Positions 10,359 through 20,536 of a DNA stretch of 64,000 nucleotides are shown piece by piece. The notes beneath the pieces were generated by a model. The model had not been told where the DNA came from and searched no databases. It was given only the letters and a program-made list of their open reading frames with translations. The DNA is from Plantago ovata (taxonomy: Eukaryota > Streptophyta > Magnoliopsida > Lamiales > Plantaginaceae): NCBI GenBank assembly GCA_028274465.1, contig CM051457.1, positions 53,728,425 to 53,792,424 of the forward strand. The letters run 5' to 3'. The position numbers were made by a program, and so were the translations under genes. How positions within the stretch are numbered: position 1 is the stretch's first letter; each line of letters starts with the position of its first letter.

Positions 10359-10528
10359 CACCCACCTATGCAACATAACTTCATAAGTCACACAACACAA
10401 AACCATCTTACACAATTTTCCCTATCAACAAAAGCTAACAGAAAATTTCTCTCATTTACAACAAACATTTTTCAAGAAATTACTTGTCTAATCTTTTGTC
10501 CGCTGTCCAAAAAATTCCTCCCAACGAA

Positions 10529-12160
10529 ATGACGCTGTCGAAGAAAGCCACTTGTAACTCGCACGGACAAGATTCTTCCTACTTTCTCGGATGGGAAGAG
10601 TATGAGAAGAACCCATACGATGAGGTTTCAAACCCGAAGGGTATAATTCAGATGGGTCTCGCGGAGAATCAGCTTTCATTCGATTTACTCGAGTCATGGT
10701 TAACCGCAAACCCTGATGCATCCGGGTTCAAGAGAAATGGAGAGTCCATTTTCCGTGAGCTTGCTCTATTTCAAGATTATCATGGCCTTCCAGCCTTCAA
10801 AAATGTAAGCATGCAATTTTATTTGTATTTTCCTTTTTCTTAACAATATATTATTCTTATCAAAAATGGAAAAAGTAGTTTTAGTAATTCAAGTACTATT
10901 ACATGGTTTTAAATGTCTTATGAATGCATGTAGGCAATGGCACAATTCATGTCGGAAATTCGAGGAAACAAGGTCACATTCGACCCCAACAACCTTGTAC
11001 TCATGGCGGGCGCCACCTCGGCTAACGAGATGATCGTCTTTTGCCTTGCGGACCCCGGCGATGCGTTACTGGTCCCTACTCCTTACTATCCGGGGTAAGC
11101 ATGTTAATTAGTTCATTTTCACTTTTACGAACGACAATGCACAAAAAATTATAACATTTCTAACGTAGTAATTATCTCAAATTATGGCAGATTCGATAGA
11201 GACCTAAAGTGGCGAACTGGAGCGGAAATCGTACCCATCCAATGTACGAGCTCAAATGGCTTCAGAGTCACGGCACAAGCTCTAGAGGATGCGTATAGTC
11301 TGGCACAAAAGCGTGATCTCAAAGTCAAAGGCGTGTTGGTGACAAATCCTTCAAACCCGCTTGGGATCACACTGACCCGGCAAGAACTCAACCACCTTGT
11401 CAACTTCATTGATGCAAAAGGAATCCATCTCATCAGCGACGAAATCTATTCCGGAACGGTTTTCAACTCGCCTAGCTTCGTAAGCGTGATGGAGGTTCTC
11501 GCAAACCGAAAAAATGTGGATAAAGAACTCTCGAACCGGGTTCACGTTGTCTATAGCCTGTCAAAGGACTTGGGCCTTCCGGGTTTCCGGGTCGGATCTA
11601 TATACTCCAATGACCCATTAGTTGTATCAGCGGCTACGAAGATGTCAAGTTTCGGGTTGATCTCTTCTCAAACTCAATACCTCCTATCCGCCATGCTTTC
11701 CGACAAAAAGTTTGCCAAAACATACATTGTCGAAAACCAAAAACGTCTCAAGACCCGACGTTCTATGTTGGTACGCGGTTTAAAGAAAACTGGGATTTCA
11801 TGCTTGGAGAGCAATGCAGGGTTATTTTGCTGGGTAGACATGAGGCACTTGCTAAGATCCAACACTTTCGAAGCGGAAATGGATCTTTGGAAGAAGATTG
11901 TTTACGAAGTCGGGTTGAATATCTCACCCGGTTCATCGTGCCATTGTGATGAACCGGGTTGGTTCCGCGTTTGCTTCGCCAACATGTCCGAAGAGACACT
12001 AGAGCTCGCGGTGCAACGTATAAAATGTTTTGTGATTGCCATTTCTTCAAGCAAAAGTAGCAAGCTTTCCTACAACTCAAGCAAGAATTCAAGCAGGTCA
12101 AAGTCACTTGCCAAGTGGGTTTTTCGGCTATCGTCCCAGGATCGGGAACGTGAACGATAA
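10529..12160 (+). CDS. ACS: 1-aminocyclopropane-1-carboxylate synthase (type-2-like ACS)
   Basis: Converts S-adenosylmethionine to ACC, the committed step of ethylene synthesis, in the cytosol with pyridoxal phosphate. Exons are 10529-10804, 10934-11094 and 11191-12160; both introns have GT...AG ends and sit at the positions usual for plant ACS genes. The product is 468 residues, normal for the family. Motifs in order: [46 protein letters not shown], the PLP-lysine motif [14 protein letters not shown], and [10 protein letters not shown] with the substrate-carboxylate arginine. The start is the first ATG in frame (GAAATGA) before the conserved HGQDSSYF. The Ser/Lys-rich C-terminal tail ends [14 protein letters not shown], close to the TOE box of type-2 isoforms recognised by ETO1/EOL proteins, but less conserved. 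No break is visible, and it is probably functional. The isoform number cannot be assigned. Confidence 0.95.
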
Positions 12161-13040
12161 GTCTCTAGCTCGTATCGTATTAGTGCCAATTTGGTACAAT
12201 CGATCCATTTTTCAATTTATTTTTTTAACTCAATATTACATTTTAAAAATATTGAGTTTTTTTTTTTTTTCTTTTTTTTAAATTTCTTATGTTTGGTTCA
12301 TGTAGAGAGTGCACTCTGTCCATGTGGATGAGAAGTGATTTGCTCTTCATTAATGTAACTCTTGTGTTTTCATTAATTTTAATTGATGTACTTGAATTTG
12401 TTTGTTATTATTCCATGAAATCTTCTCGAAATTTACAAAATCGTTGATCACATTGTGGACATGTGTGGTACAAGACATATACTACTACTACTTGACAATT
12501 AATGTGCCATGCATAATAAAAACTTAATGGAAAAAAGAATGCTTATATAAGGCATGTTCGATTTGAGGTTAATTAGAAATTTAGAAGGGTAATTACCAAA
12601 AGATGCGACATTAATTATAGTGGAATTGAAGATCCGACATTAAGTTTGCCGACGTTGGACAGTCCAAGGTTGTGTGTTATTGTTGAGTGAATCATTGAAA
12701 TGTTTTTGATAATTATTATTGCCGACCTTCTAGTTCTACTTTAATAACTTTACGTACCCCATTACACGTATTGACGTTGTTTAAGCCGTATTAGCAGCCC
12801 GGTTATACAAAGTCAAAACAAGACTATATTATACATAAAATTATTAAAAGTCTACAGAAAAAAGCTTCTTGACTCCTGAGTGAGTTTTAGTTACTACTAC
12901 GCAAGGCAATGTGGAAACGAGTGAAGTTAAGTGTAAGACCGACTTATGTAGGAAATTTATGTAGTATTAGTGTAGTAGTAGTTGTAATATTTACCGTTTT
13001 AAAAAAAATTAAAAAATAATCTTAGAATCAAATACATAAG
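12161..13040. other. 3' flank of ACC synthase, no gene seen
   Basis: AT-rich sequence with a T-tract just after the stop codon (about 12248-12280) and several TAATGTAA/TTGATG-type elements that could serve 3'-end formation. No obvious poly(A) signal can be chosen. No ORF, repeat or RNA gene is recognised. Confidence 0.4.
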
Positions 13041-13049
13041 ATTTCATTA

Positions 13050-13963
13050 GTGTAAATTACATTGAACCCCGTTGGAGACCCTAATTACGGATTCTTCATC
13101 GCTAGTTGAACAATTACATATAGTCCCAGACACCGAAAAATGTTTGACCTCACCCTTATTCAATTTTCAAAAAACTCAGGCCAAACAAGGCCTTAGTTTT
13201 TTTATATTCATTTTTCCTTTTCTTCTGTTTCCCTTCTTTTTATCTTTTCTCTTTTCTTCATTTTCTTATTTTCTTTTAGCTTTTCCCTTTTCTTTTTTTT
13301 TTTTTTTTCTAATCTTCTTCTTCTTCTTACACTTCCGGTACCAGAAATACTACAGCTCCGGCAGGAGGTGTTAACAGCTCCAATTGAGTTGTAAAACAGC
13401 TCCGGCCGGGAGTTGTAACAGCTCCGATTGAGCTGTTTTCAGCTCAATCGGAGCTGTAAAAAGCTCAACAGCTCCGATCGGAACTGTAGAAAGCTCTTGT
13501 CGGAAGCTTTTTTACAGCTCCGGCCAGGAGCTTCAAATAGCTCCTGCCGGAGTTGTTGTCGGAGCTATTATAGCTCCGACTTTCTTTTTTTTCATTTTTA
13601 TTTTTATTTTTTGGGCTGATTTGAAACAAAAATTTAGTTTGGGTTCTTTTACAATAATTATTAGTTCTTTTTAAAGTTTATATAATTTTTGTGGTTAATG
13701 TGAAACAGATTAAAGTTAATTTTGTAAAATAAAATAGTTTAGAGTCAAATGTGTAAATAATGAGAAGTTAAGGTGTTTGGCTCAGGCCAAAATCTGAAAA
13801 TTCCGACAGGGGCAAATTTGTAACTTCCAACCCTTAATTCGAAAAAAGTTCGTGGGGCTATCTATAATTGTTTTTGTCTAACATTGGGCTACATGTAATT
13901 GTTCAACTAAGAGGGCAAGATCTGTTATTAACCAAACTAGAAGGGGGTAGATGCAAATTACCC
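13050..13963. mobile_element. Mutator-type MITE 1 with internal palindrome array
   Basis: The ends form an imperfect inverted repeat (GTGTAAATTACATTGAACCCC against GGGTAATTTGCATCTACCCC). The flanks are a 9-bp duplication, ATTTCATTA (13041-13049) and ATTTTATTA (13964-13972), matching at 8 of 9 positions; 9 bp is the Mutator-superfamily size. The outer 250 bases on each side are conserved, in inverted order, with the copy at 30308-31340. No transposase is present. The core (about 13340-13585) is an array of AGCTCC...GGAGCT palindromes, including a perfect 18-bp stem with a 4-base loop at 13418-13457. Confidence 0.8.
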
Positions 13964-13996
13964 ATTTTATTATAACGTGTTGGAAAACAGACTCTT

Positions 13997-15492
13997 TGTT
14001 GGTCCCTTTAAACAACAAGAAAAGACTAGAGGGGGGGGGGTGAATAGTCTTTTCAAACTTTCGTCGTTTAAAAACTTTCTCAGCAAGTGCTTATTACTTT
14101 TCAGTAATGAGTTTGCTGATACTTAACTTTCTCAGCAAGTACTAGTTACTTTTCAGCAACGAGTTTTACTGGTACTTTTAAAAAAATAGAGTGCGGAAGT
14201 CTTTACACAATAAGTGCTTTTCAGTGAGTGATATTTTCAGCAAGTGAGCAGAGTGACAGTGTACAAATAGTTAAGCTTGCTGAAAACTAAATGCGGTAAA
14301 GTAAATCACACAAACACTTTTATAGTCGTATCTGAGAGTGGTGTAATCTCTCAACTAATCCACTTTGTACTTTCTAGGACTGAATCCACTAAGATAAGAT
14401 TGAGGTTCCTTACAACACCTATCTATAAAGATTCTTCAGAAACCAAAGCACACTTGCTTCGTTTCCAACCCAACTAGAGAACGAAACCTTGTTCTCCACC
14501 AAACTTGGGACACTTAATCAGCAAAACTATGCTTGATTAATTCCCCCTGAATTTCACGCCTGAAAAAGGGTGTTTATCAGTTAGAGAGGTTTGGGATGAG
14601 ATGACTTGAGTATAACTTATTCAGCTATAACAAGTTATCTAAAGAAGCACAACTTGAAATACTTTTCAGTAAACAAGTTAAGTTGTTTCTGGTGTCAAGA
14701 CTTGTTCTTGTTCGAAAGAAAGAACACTTAACTAATTTCTTAGCCGTGAATGTTCTACTTTTTCACAAGTAGCTTTTGTTTCAAGCTTAAGTCTTGGAAC
14801 GGATCAATAGGCAGTAAAGAGTATGGAAGATTGAGTGTTTAAGCACAAGTGAGAGTTTGATCACGTTGTTGACACACTTCAACTCTTTGCCGAATGACCT
14901 CTATTTATAGTGAATCAAGAGAGCCGTTTGAATTTTAAATTCTAAGGCTTTGTTCCTTAAGATGTCACTATCTTGCTTTTGTACTTTCAGCAGCGTCCTT
15001 CATTTGTCTTCTAGTCTTCATGTTCTTCGCGTGCCTACTTTGCATTTAATATTCATTTGAATGGAATTCAAATGTGAACGTTGGAGCCAAAATGCAAGTA
15101 CTTTCAGCAAGGAGGTCACATATGTATTTCAGCAAGCAGTCAGTCTCAGTTTCAGCAAGCACAACCTACTATGTCACAAAAATTTTCACTTATGCGAGTT
15201 GTTGCTGAAATTTCCACTTTCTGAAGAACATGTGCGTTTGTAGATACCATCTTCTGAAATCTTCTTAAGTCTTCAGTCTTCGAATTTTCAAGTTTCTGAA
15301 CGAATCTAGTGCTTCAATAGTTCATTTGTAAAAACAAAGTACATCATCAGCAAAACTAAAGCACCTAACTAGTACCTACACTAAGTCTTCAGCAAACGTT
15401 CCTCTTTTAAAATGTCCTTAAAATTCTAAATTCCTATGGACCTTAAGAGTACTAGTTACTGGATTTTCCTTAATTTAGCGTGGTTCCTAACA
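13997..15492 (-). mobile_element. Solo LTR, probably Ty1/copia
   Basis: Read on the minus strand it begins TGTTAGGAACCACG and ends GGGACCAACA. Both sides carry the 5-bp duplication CTCTT (13992-13996 and 15493-15497). No internal region remains, so this is the product of LTR-LTR recombination. A TATA box (CTATAAATAG on the minus strand) lies at about 14901-14910. The pattern TATTCACCCCC...CTCTAG near its 3' end resembles LTR ends of SIRE/Maximus copia elements; that assignment is tentative. A second copy begins at 35876. Confidence 0.8.
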
Positions 15493-15497
15493 CTCTT

Positions 15498-16120
15498 AGC
15501 TAGACAGCATCCCTCAGCGTTGTAATCTGCACGAATTGTGTGTAATCTAGACATAGTTGGCATGTAAAATAAATAAATAAAATTTGGGGACAAGATCAAA
15601 TTATGACTTAGGCATTGAGAGAAAGCCCAGATGGGAACAAAAATCGAAGGGTTCGAGAAGATTCTAAGTTTATTTATCAACCTGAGAGTAAAACTTTCGT
15701 TTTTTATTTTTTATTTTTTTTCATTTTTTATATTTTATTAATTTATATATTGGCGTTTTTTTTTTAATTTTCTTATTTATTTTACTTTTATTTTGAATGA
15801 TAAGAAAAGAAAGGTGGACATATATATTTAAATACGGAGTATATATATATTTTTTTATCAGTACGCAGTAATTCAAATCTACTCCTTCCCTCCATTGATA
15901 TTATTTTTTTCCCGTTTTATTAATTGTAGATGGTTAGAACAATAACCACCGGTAAGGTTGCATCATGTAATTGCAAAGGAATTCTTAAGTAAGGATAGTT
16001 CATATCGAATGGGAAAGAAGTTGTCGGTTTCGATGTTACATGATTCAAACTTTATATCATAGAATAGAAGTTCACGCCAGCTCTTATTAAACACCGATGT
16101 TCAATTACGCATGAAGCATA
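15498..16120. other. AT-rich intergenic stretch
   Basis: Contains T-rich runs and an AT microsatellite (about 15838-15852). A lone Stowaway-like end (TACTCCTTCCCTCC) occurs near 15880, but I cannot pair it with a second end. No gene is seen. Confidence 0.35.
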
Positions 16121-16519
16121 TCATTCTCCAAACATGTCTGCCATCTGCCGGTAACAAGGGTAAGCAATCTGTTCATGTTGTCCGTCCACATGCAATGGGA
16201 TTATAAGATCGCCGGTTTCATCCTCAATGTACCATGTTGGCTGAACAGCCTGGCTTACTTGCTTAAATTGAGCCCGTAGACGCTAGTGTTTGCTCCAAAA
16301 AACACTAGGGGGTACAGTGCTCAATTCAGGACATTGTGCAGCTGCTGCGGTTTGGACTGATGGGAGTAAAGCACGTGAGAATGCAGCGGTTCCACGAAGT
16401 TGCCCATTTTGTCACATGTTGTGCAGTGTTTGAATTAGAACCCTCGTTTGTTTCATAGTCCATATGCTGGTGGGCTGCCTTCGCATGGGAACATTGTTGT
16501 TAGTGCCTCCATCTGCCAT
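16121..16519 (-). pseudogene. Unrecognised pseudogene, 133 codons with two in-frame stops
   Basis: Starting at the ATG at 16519, which follows a good splice acceptor (CTTGCAG), the frame reads MADGGTNNNVPMRRQPTS and then WTMKQTRVLIQTLHNM. It is interrupted by TGA at 16412-16414 and TAG at 16283-16285, and ends with TGA at 16121-16123. The same frame downstream of the second stop gives a plausible protein segment (VQPTWYIEDETGDLIIPL), which suggests a decayed gene rather than chance. The W...TRVLIQTL part vaguely resembles the first helix of Myb/SANT-like proteins associated with plant transposons. I cannot name a family. Confidence 0.4.
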
Positions 16520-17900
16520 GCCTGCAAGTAGGAGTTTGCATGCGAATATCATGAATACGCGTATCTCACAAGTTCACAACATATTACGATTGACCAGTAC
16601 CACATATCATGTCCAACAACATTTAGATATTACAGATACAACACAACAAACATCCTAATTTAAGTGTACAACATCACCTCTGTCTTCTCTCCTCCTCATA
16701 TGGATAAGTTTAAGTAGTATAGACAGCACCCAAAATCGCCAACCGGAAAAGGATAGATAGTTTCAACATATATCATCCAATAAAGTAAATGGAGAGAAAA
16801 TTTAACTGTCTCACTCAACCAAAATGAAGGAACAGCAACTACATGTCCATTGTTCTTTGTTTCCAAAATTAGATTTTAAAAAACAATCCCAGCAACACAG
16901 AAACCATCAACTTTCTGACTCAACAAAAGAAGATTCAAAAAAACATTTCCCAGCAACATATAAACCATCAACATTCTAAGACAACAAACAAGAATAACTC
17001 CATTTCAACAAATCCGCTACAAATCGCCAAAATAATTCCAATTTCATGTGAAGCCAACATAAAACTTCGGAGTACAGAAATATAAGCTGTCATTTGCAAC
17101 CAAGCGAACACACAATAGAGGACCAGAGAACAATTCTTTGTCAGCATAATCACAATTTTCATTTCAAACCGTCATCTCATGTGGTAAGTAAGAACACCAA
17201 ACCCCATTTAACATCATAACAGAGGAGTTATCTAAAAATTTCAACAATATATGCAATAATTTTGAAACCCTAAAGAAAACTCCAAATAAAGTAAGCCAAT
17301 CCTTATCTAAAATCATAGAGGATGAGATAGAGGACAAAACGAAACGGAAAAACTCACCAAAGGAGGTTTCCGACGAGTGGCCGGAATTGTTTTTCCCATC
17401 GAATAGGAAAACGGCTCCGAACAACTTGTAGATCGGAGCGAGAGGATGACAACCATGCCTTCCGTTTCGTCGTAGAATGCCGGAGCTCGCCAAAATCTAG
17501 AATATTCCTTTCGCCGACGAAATAATTGAGAGAGACAGAGGGAGTCAGAAAAACCTAGAGAGAAGAAATGAAAAATGGAAATGGCTGAAAAAGCCAAAAG
17601 AATAGTGAACAGTAGCATGGATCTCTATAATAGAGAACCAAATGTAGTGAGGCTTTTGCACATGCCCAAAAGGCGTTTTAGTTGAAAGCCAAACTAGCCG
17701 CAAGAATTTCTTGCTAATGAGAGGACGGGGCGACTTAGCCACCTTTGGAACAATCCAAGCGTATTGGAGTCCCAACATAATGTGTGTGATGATAATAAAA
17801 CATACTTTTACTTATAATTGAAATGATATGAATTGAACATCTCTTGACTTAATTGATTCTACAAATTAAACAGGTAAGATAAAAATGTTTAAAATACAAC
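16520..17900. other. Possible intron and leader of the minus-strand pseudogene, otherwise unassigned
   Basis: On the minus strand, 17600-17400 looks like a plant 5' leader: CT-rich (TCTCTCTAGG, CTCTGTCTCTCTCAATT), then mixed composition. An intron-like T-rich region would run from there down to the acceptor at 16520. A short repeated segment (AACATTTCCCAGCAACA...AACCATCAAC) occurs at about 16880-16980. The rest, 17620-17900, is unassigned. Confidence 0.3.
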
Positions 17901-17912
17901 TAGATTGGGTGA

Positions 17913-18583
17913 CTAGACTTGTCCCCTGACCCTTGGGAGAACATCATCCTTCGTTTTTCTTACAAAATCCCCTAAACTTGCAAGGAAGGATATCTCCTCT
18001 CCCTCGGACTTCACCATGAGTTGGTGGTACAACTTGCAGTCCTCCCAAATCTCGGCCTCTTAATAGTGAGATGGACATACTAGACGAGGGGGCAAAGTTT
18101 TTTCACGGTCATAACGGTTTCGGATACGTGTTAATTGAGTTATGGTTTTTAACTTGGATGTTATCACGGATCATATCATTAAATTGTCTGCCACTTGTCC
18201 AAAAGGGTATAGGATGTAGGAGGTTGTCCTGGGGTAATATCTAAATCTGTTGGGGAATTGACGACTCTTTTTGTTGAAGTGGGCTATGGTTTTTTGTGAC
18301 ATGAGGAAGTAATGGATTCTTACTGCGACATTTCCACCTGTTGATGTTTACGATTGGCCTAAGCTTTATAAGATTTATATGCTTTGATTACCATGGACCT
18401 TTGTATGATGGATATACCGTTAGTAGTTTATGGATGTTAGTGTCATGTAGGTGGAGGCCGAATGGTTTGGGATCAGTTTTGTGAATCCGGAACTTGTTCC
18501 GTGTATTGAGTTGTAATGGTTATGGAGCATTTCTTGTGCTCTATTATCAATAAAATTACTTTTTGCTGTTTAAAAAAAAAAAG
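17913..18583 (+). mobile_element. 5'-truncated LINE tail
   Basis: The segment ends with AATAAAATTACTTTTTGCTG and a poly(A) run (18572-18582). It is bounded by a 12-bp target duplication, TAGATTGGGTGA, at 17901-17912 and 18584-18595. Length and structure fit a LINE 3' end inserted by target-primed reverse transcription, and the terminal sequence resembles plant LINE tails. No protein domain survives in the 670 bases. A processed copy of another transcript is the alternative. Confidence 0.7.
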
Positions 18584-18599
18584 TAGATTGGGTGAACTG

Positions 18600-19225
18600 T
18601 GCTAGTGCATACTTTTAAGAGAGATCCATAGAGTGATTGGATCTGATTTAGCCATACCCTTCTCCTTCTCTAATTAGCTTATACATTCGACAACATTGAT
18701 TCAGAGATTGGCCAACCGAAGTGTTATGGGAATAAGGGTCACTACCCTCGAAGCCTCTCCCCACTCGAGCCAACACCTTCAAAACCAAAATTGTACAGGA
18801 AGGGCCAGACCCTCTAACCCGACCTTCGAACGATCTTACTAGGGTCGAAACCAAGGCACCCAAACTGTGCATGCCTCGAAAGGAACCAATCAAGTACCTA
18901 CTTGTACTGACAGGTCTCCCCATTGACCGGATAAAGAAGACAAAGTGAAGGGCGGACCCCCATAAACGTATCCTCTATATATATCCTCTTTGCTCTACTT
19001 GCATGGACACTTCTACACACACTCATAATATTATGCTGCCCATTTATCATCTCAACATTAAATTTTGTTCGACCTAACTTAGATAGGTCGATCACCCTTA
19101 CCCTTCTCTCAAACTCCCCATTGCAGGTACTCTTCGGTTCATCCCCTCAATCTAAATTCAAACCATTAGCTCCTATGGATTGAGAGATGATGACGTAGCT
19201 CCTTAGACCGAAATTACCCTCATCA
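18600..19225 (+). repeat. 5' LTR of the Tat-like element (left edge uncertain)
   Basis: The right edge is set by ...CCTCATCA just before the primer-binding site. A TATA-like CTATATATATCC lies near 18975. The left edge cannot be fixed, because no second LTR is available for comparison; a TG start near 18600-18635 is plausible. Confidence 0.5.
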
Positions 19226-19228
19226 TCT

Positions 19229-19246
19229 TGGCGCCGTCTGTGGGAA
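19229..19246 (+). other. Primer-binding site of the Tat-like element
   Basis: TGGCGCCGTCTGTGGGAA is the form typical of Tat/Ogre-type gypsy elements and lies three bases after the LTR. Confidence 0.85.
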
Positions 19247-19659
19247 ACTGAGACAAAGAGCCATGGCAAAACGGAAACAACAAGGAGCCCCCACCAAAGA
19301 AACGGAACCAGCAACCAATGTGGTAGAAAATCCACCAACACCAATGAAGGACTAGAATATGATGAAATCCCTCCCAACAACGGAAACCCCACCTCTCCCC
19401 ACTCGGGAGACGAATCAGGAGATAACCGCAAACCCTCGGAACCCCGAGTAGAACCCCAAGTCTTGATCACGGAAGACCGACTTAAAGACAAATGCGATCG
19501 GTATACGAAGAATCCCGCAAGCCTCCAGAGACAGAACCTCAAAAAAGCATCTCCATTCGAAGTAAACCATCGCATTGATCAGCGGACAAGAATCGAGAAT
19601 ACTACTGGGATCACACCTCCCAAAGTAGCGAAAGTACGCGTACCGATAGTTCGATAATG

Positions 19660-20536
19660 AACACTCGAAACCCACAAAAGGACCAGGAGAAAGAGCGCGT
19701 TCGAGCTGGGAAATGCCCCCGCCAAGAACCCTTGCACACCATCGCTGAGCATGACGAATGTCCTTCGGAGGGGGAGACATCAGATCTAGAACGAGAAGCC
19801 CTCGAAAGGAAGTTGAGAAAGTACGAAAGCCTCCTCAAGGAACACGATCGGAAAAGGGTAGACCCGAGGGACCGTAGGCCCACCCATGACGTTGACCACT
19901 AGAGGAGGGTGGACGAACGGGAGGCCCGAATGTATAGTTTCTCGAAGGGGCGACCCGTTCAAAAGACTGGCTTCGTGCCCAACCCTCTATCCACAAAGTT
20001 GATGAGTCATTCGATCCCAGCCGAAAGAAGAATTTCCAAAAGTTTGCCCAAGTATGCTGGAATAACTTGCCCCCATGAACATAGGATTAAATTCGAAAAT
20101 ATGATGCAAACTTACGGGCATGATGAGAAATACATGGTGATCGTATTCCCTGGTACCCTCGAAGGGGTCTCCACCGAGTGGTATTACAATATGCCCACCG
20201 GATCGATCCGTTCCTATGCGGATCTAGTCCAAGCGTTCCTAGGCCACTTCACCAACTACAAGAAGTCTCGACAGTCGAGTAGTTGTCTACAAGACATCAT
20301 ACAAAAAAGCGACGAACCCCTTCGGCGATGGTGGCAACGATTCAATGCCGTGGCATTACAAGTGGAAGACCACCCCATGCACTGTCGAAGACAAACTCTA
20401 TTCACAAACACCCGGAATCGAGGTTTGGCCTCTGAAATCTCGAGGGAGAAACCCGAAACAGCCGAAGAGCTCTCGGACATTGTGAATAAATACATCGAGG
20501 AGGAGAGGATGATCAAAGAAGCAAAGTTGGCCTTCG
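19660..20536 (+). pseudogene. Tat-like gag, N-terminal and capsid part (fossil)
   Basis: Encodes a charged N-terminal region followed by a retrotransposon gag domain with PGTLEGVSTEWYYNMPTGSI and a pattern like LVQAFLGHF...LRRWWQRFN. These are typical of Tat-type capsid proteins. It is interrupted by the Copia A insertion, and the remainder with the zinc knuckle lies at 31767-32210. Broken. Confidence 0.75.

Noticed and set aside
10484-10528. Longer N terminus for ACC synthase starting at 10484
   Set aside because: The codon at 10484 is TTG, not ATG; the first in-frame ATG is 10529, and the extra 15 residues have no family counterpart.
11763-12107. Minus-strand ORFs within the ACC synthase third exon
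   Set aside because: Shadows of a strongly supported coding exon.
13340-13585. CRISPR-like regular repeats
   Set aside because: Units are palindromes of variable spacing without constant-length unique spacers, in plant nuclear DNA.
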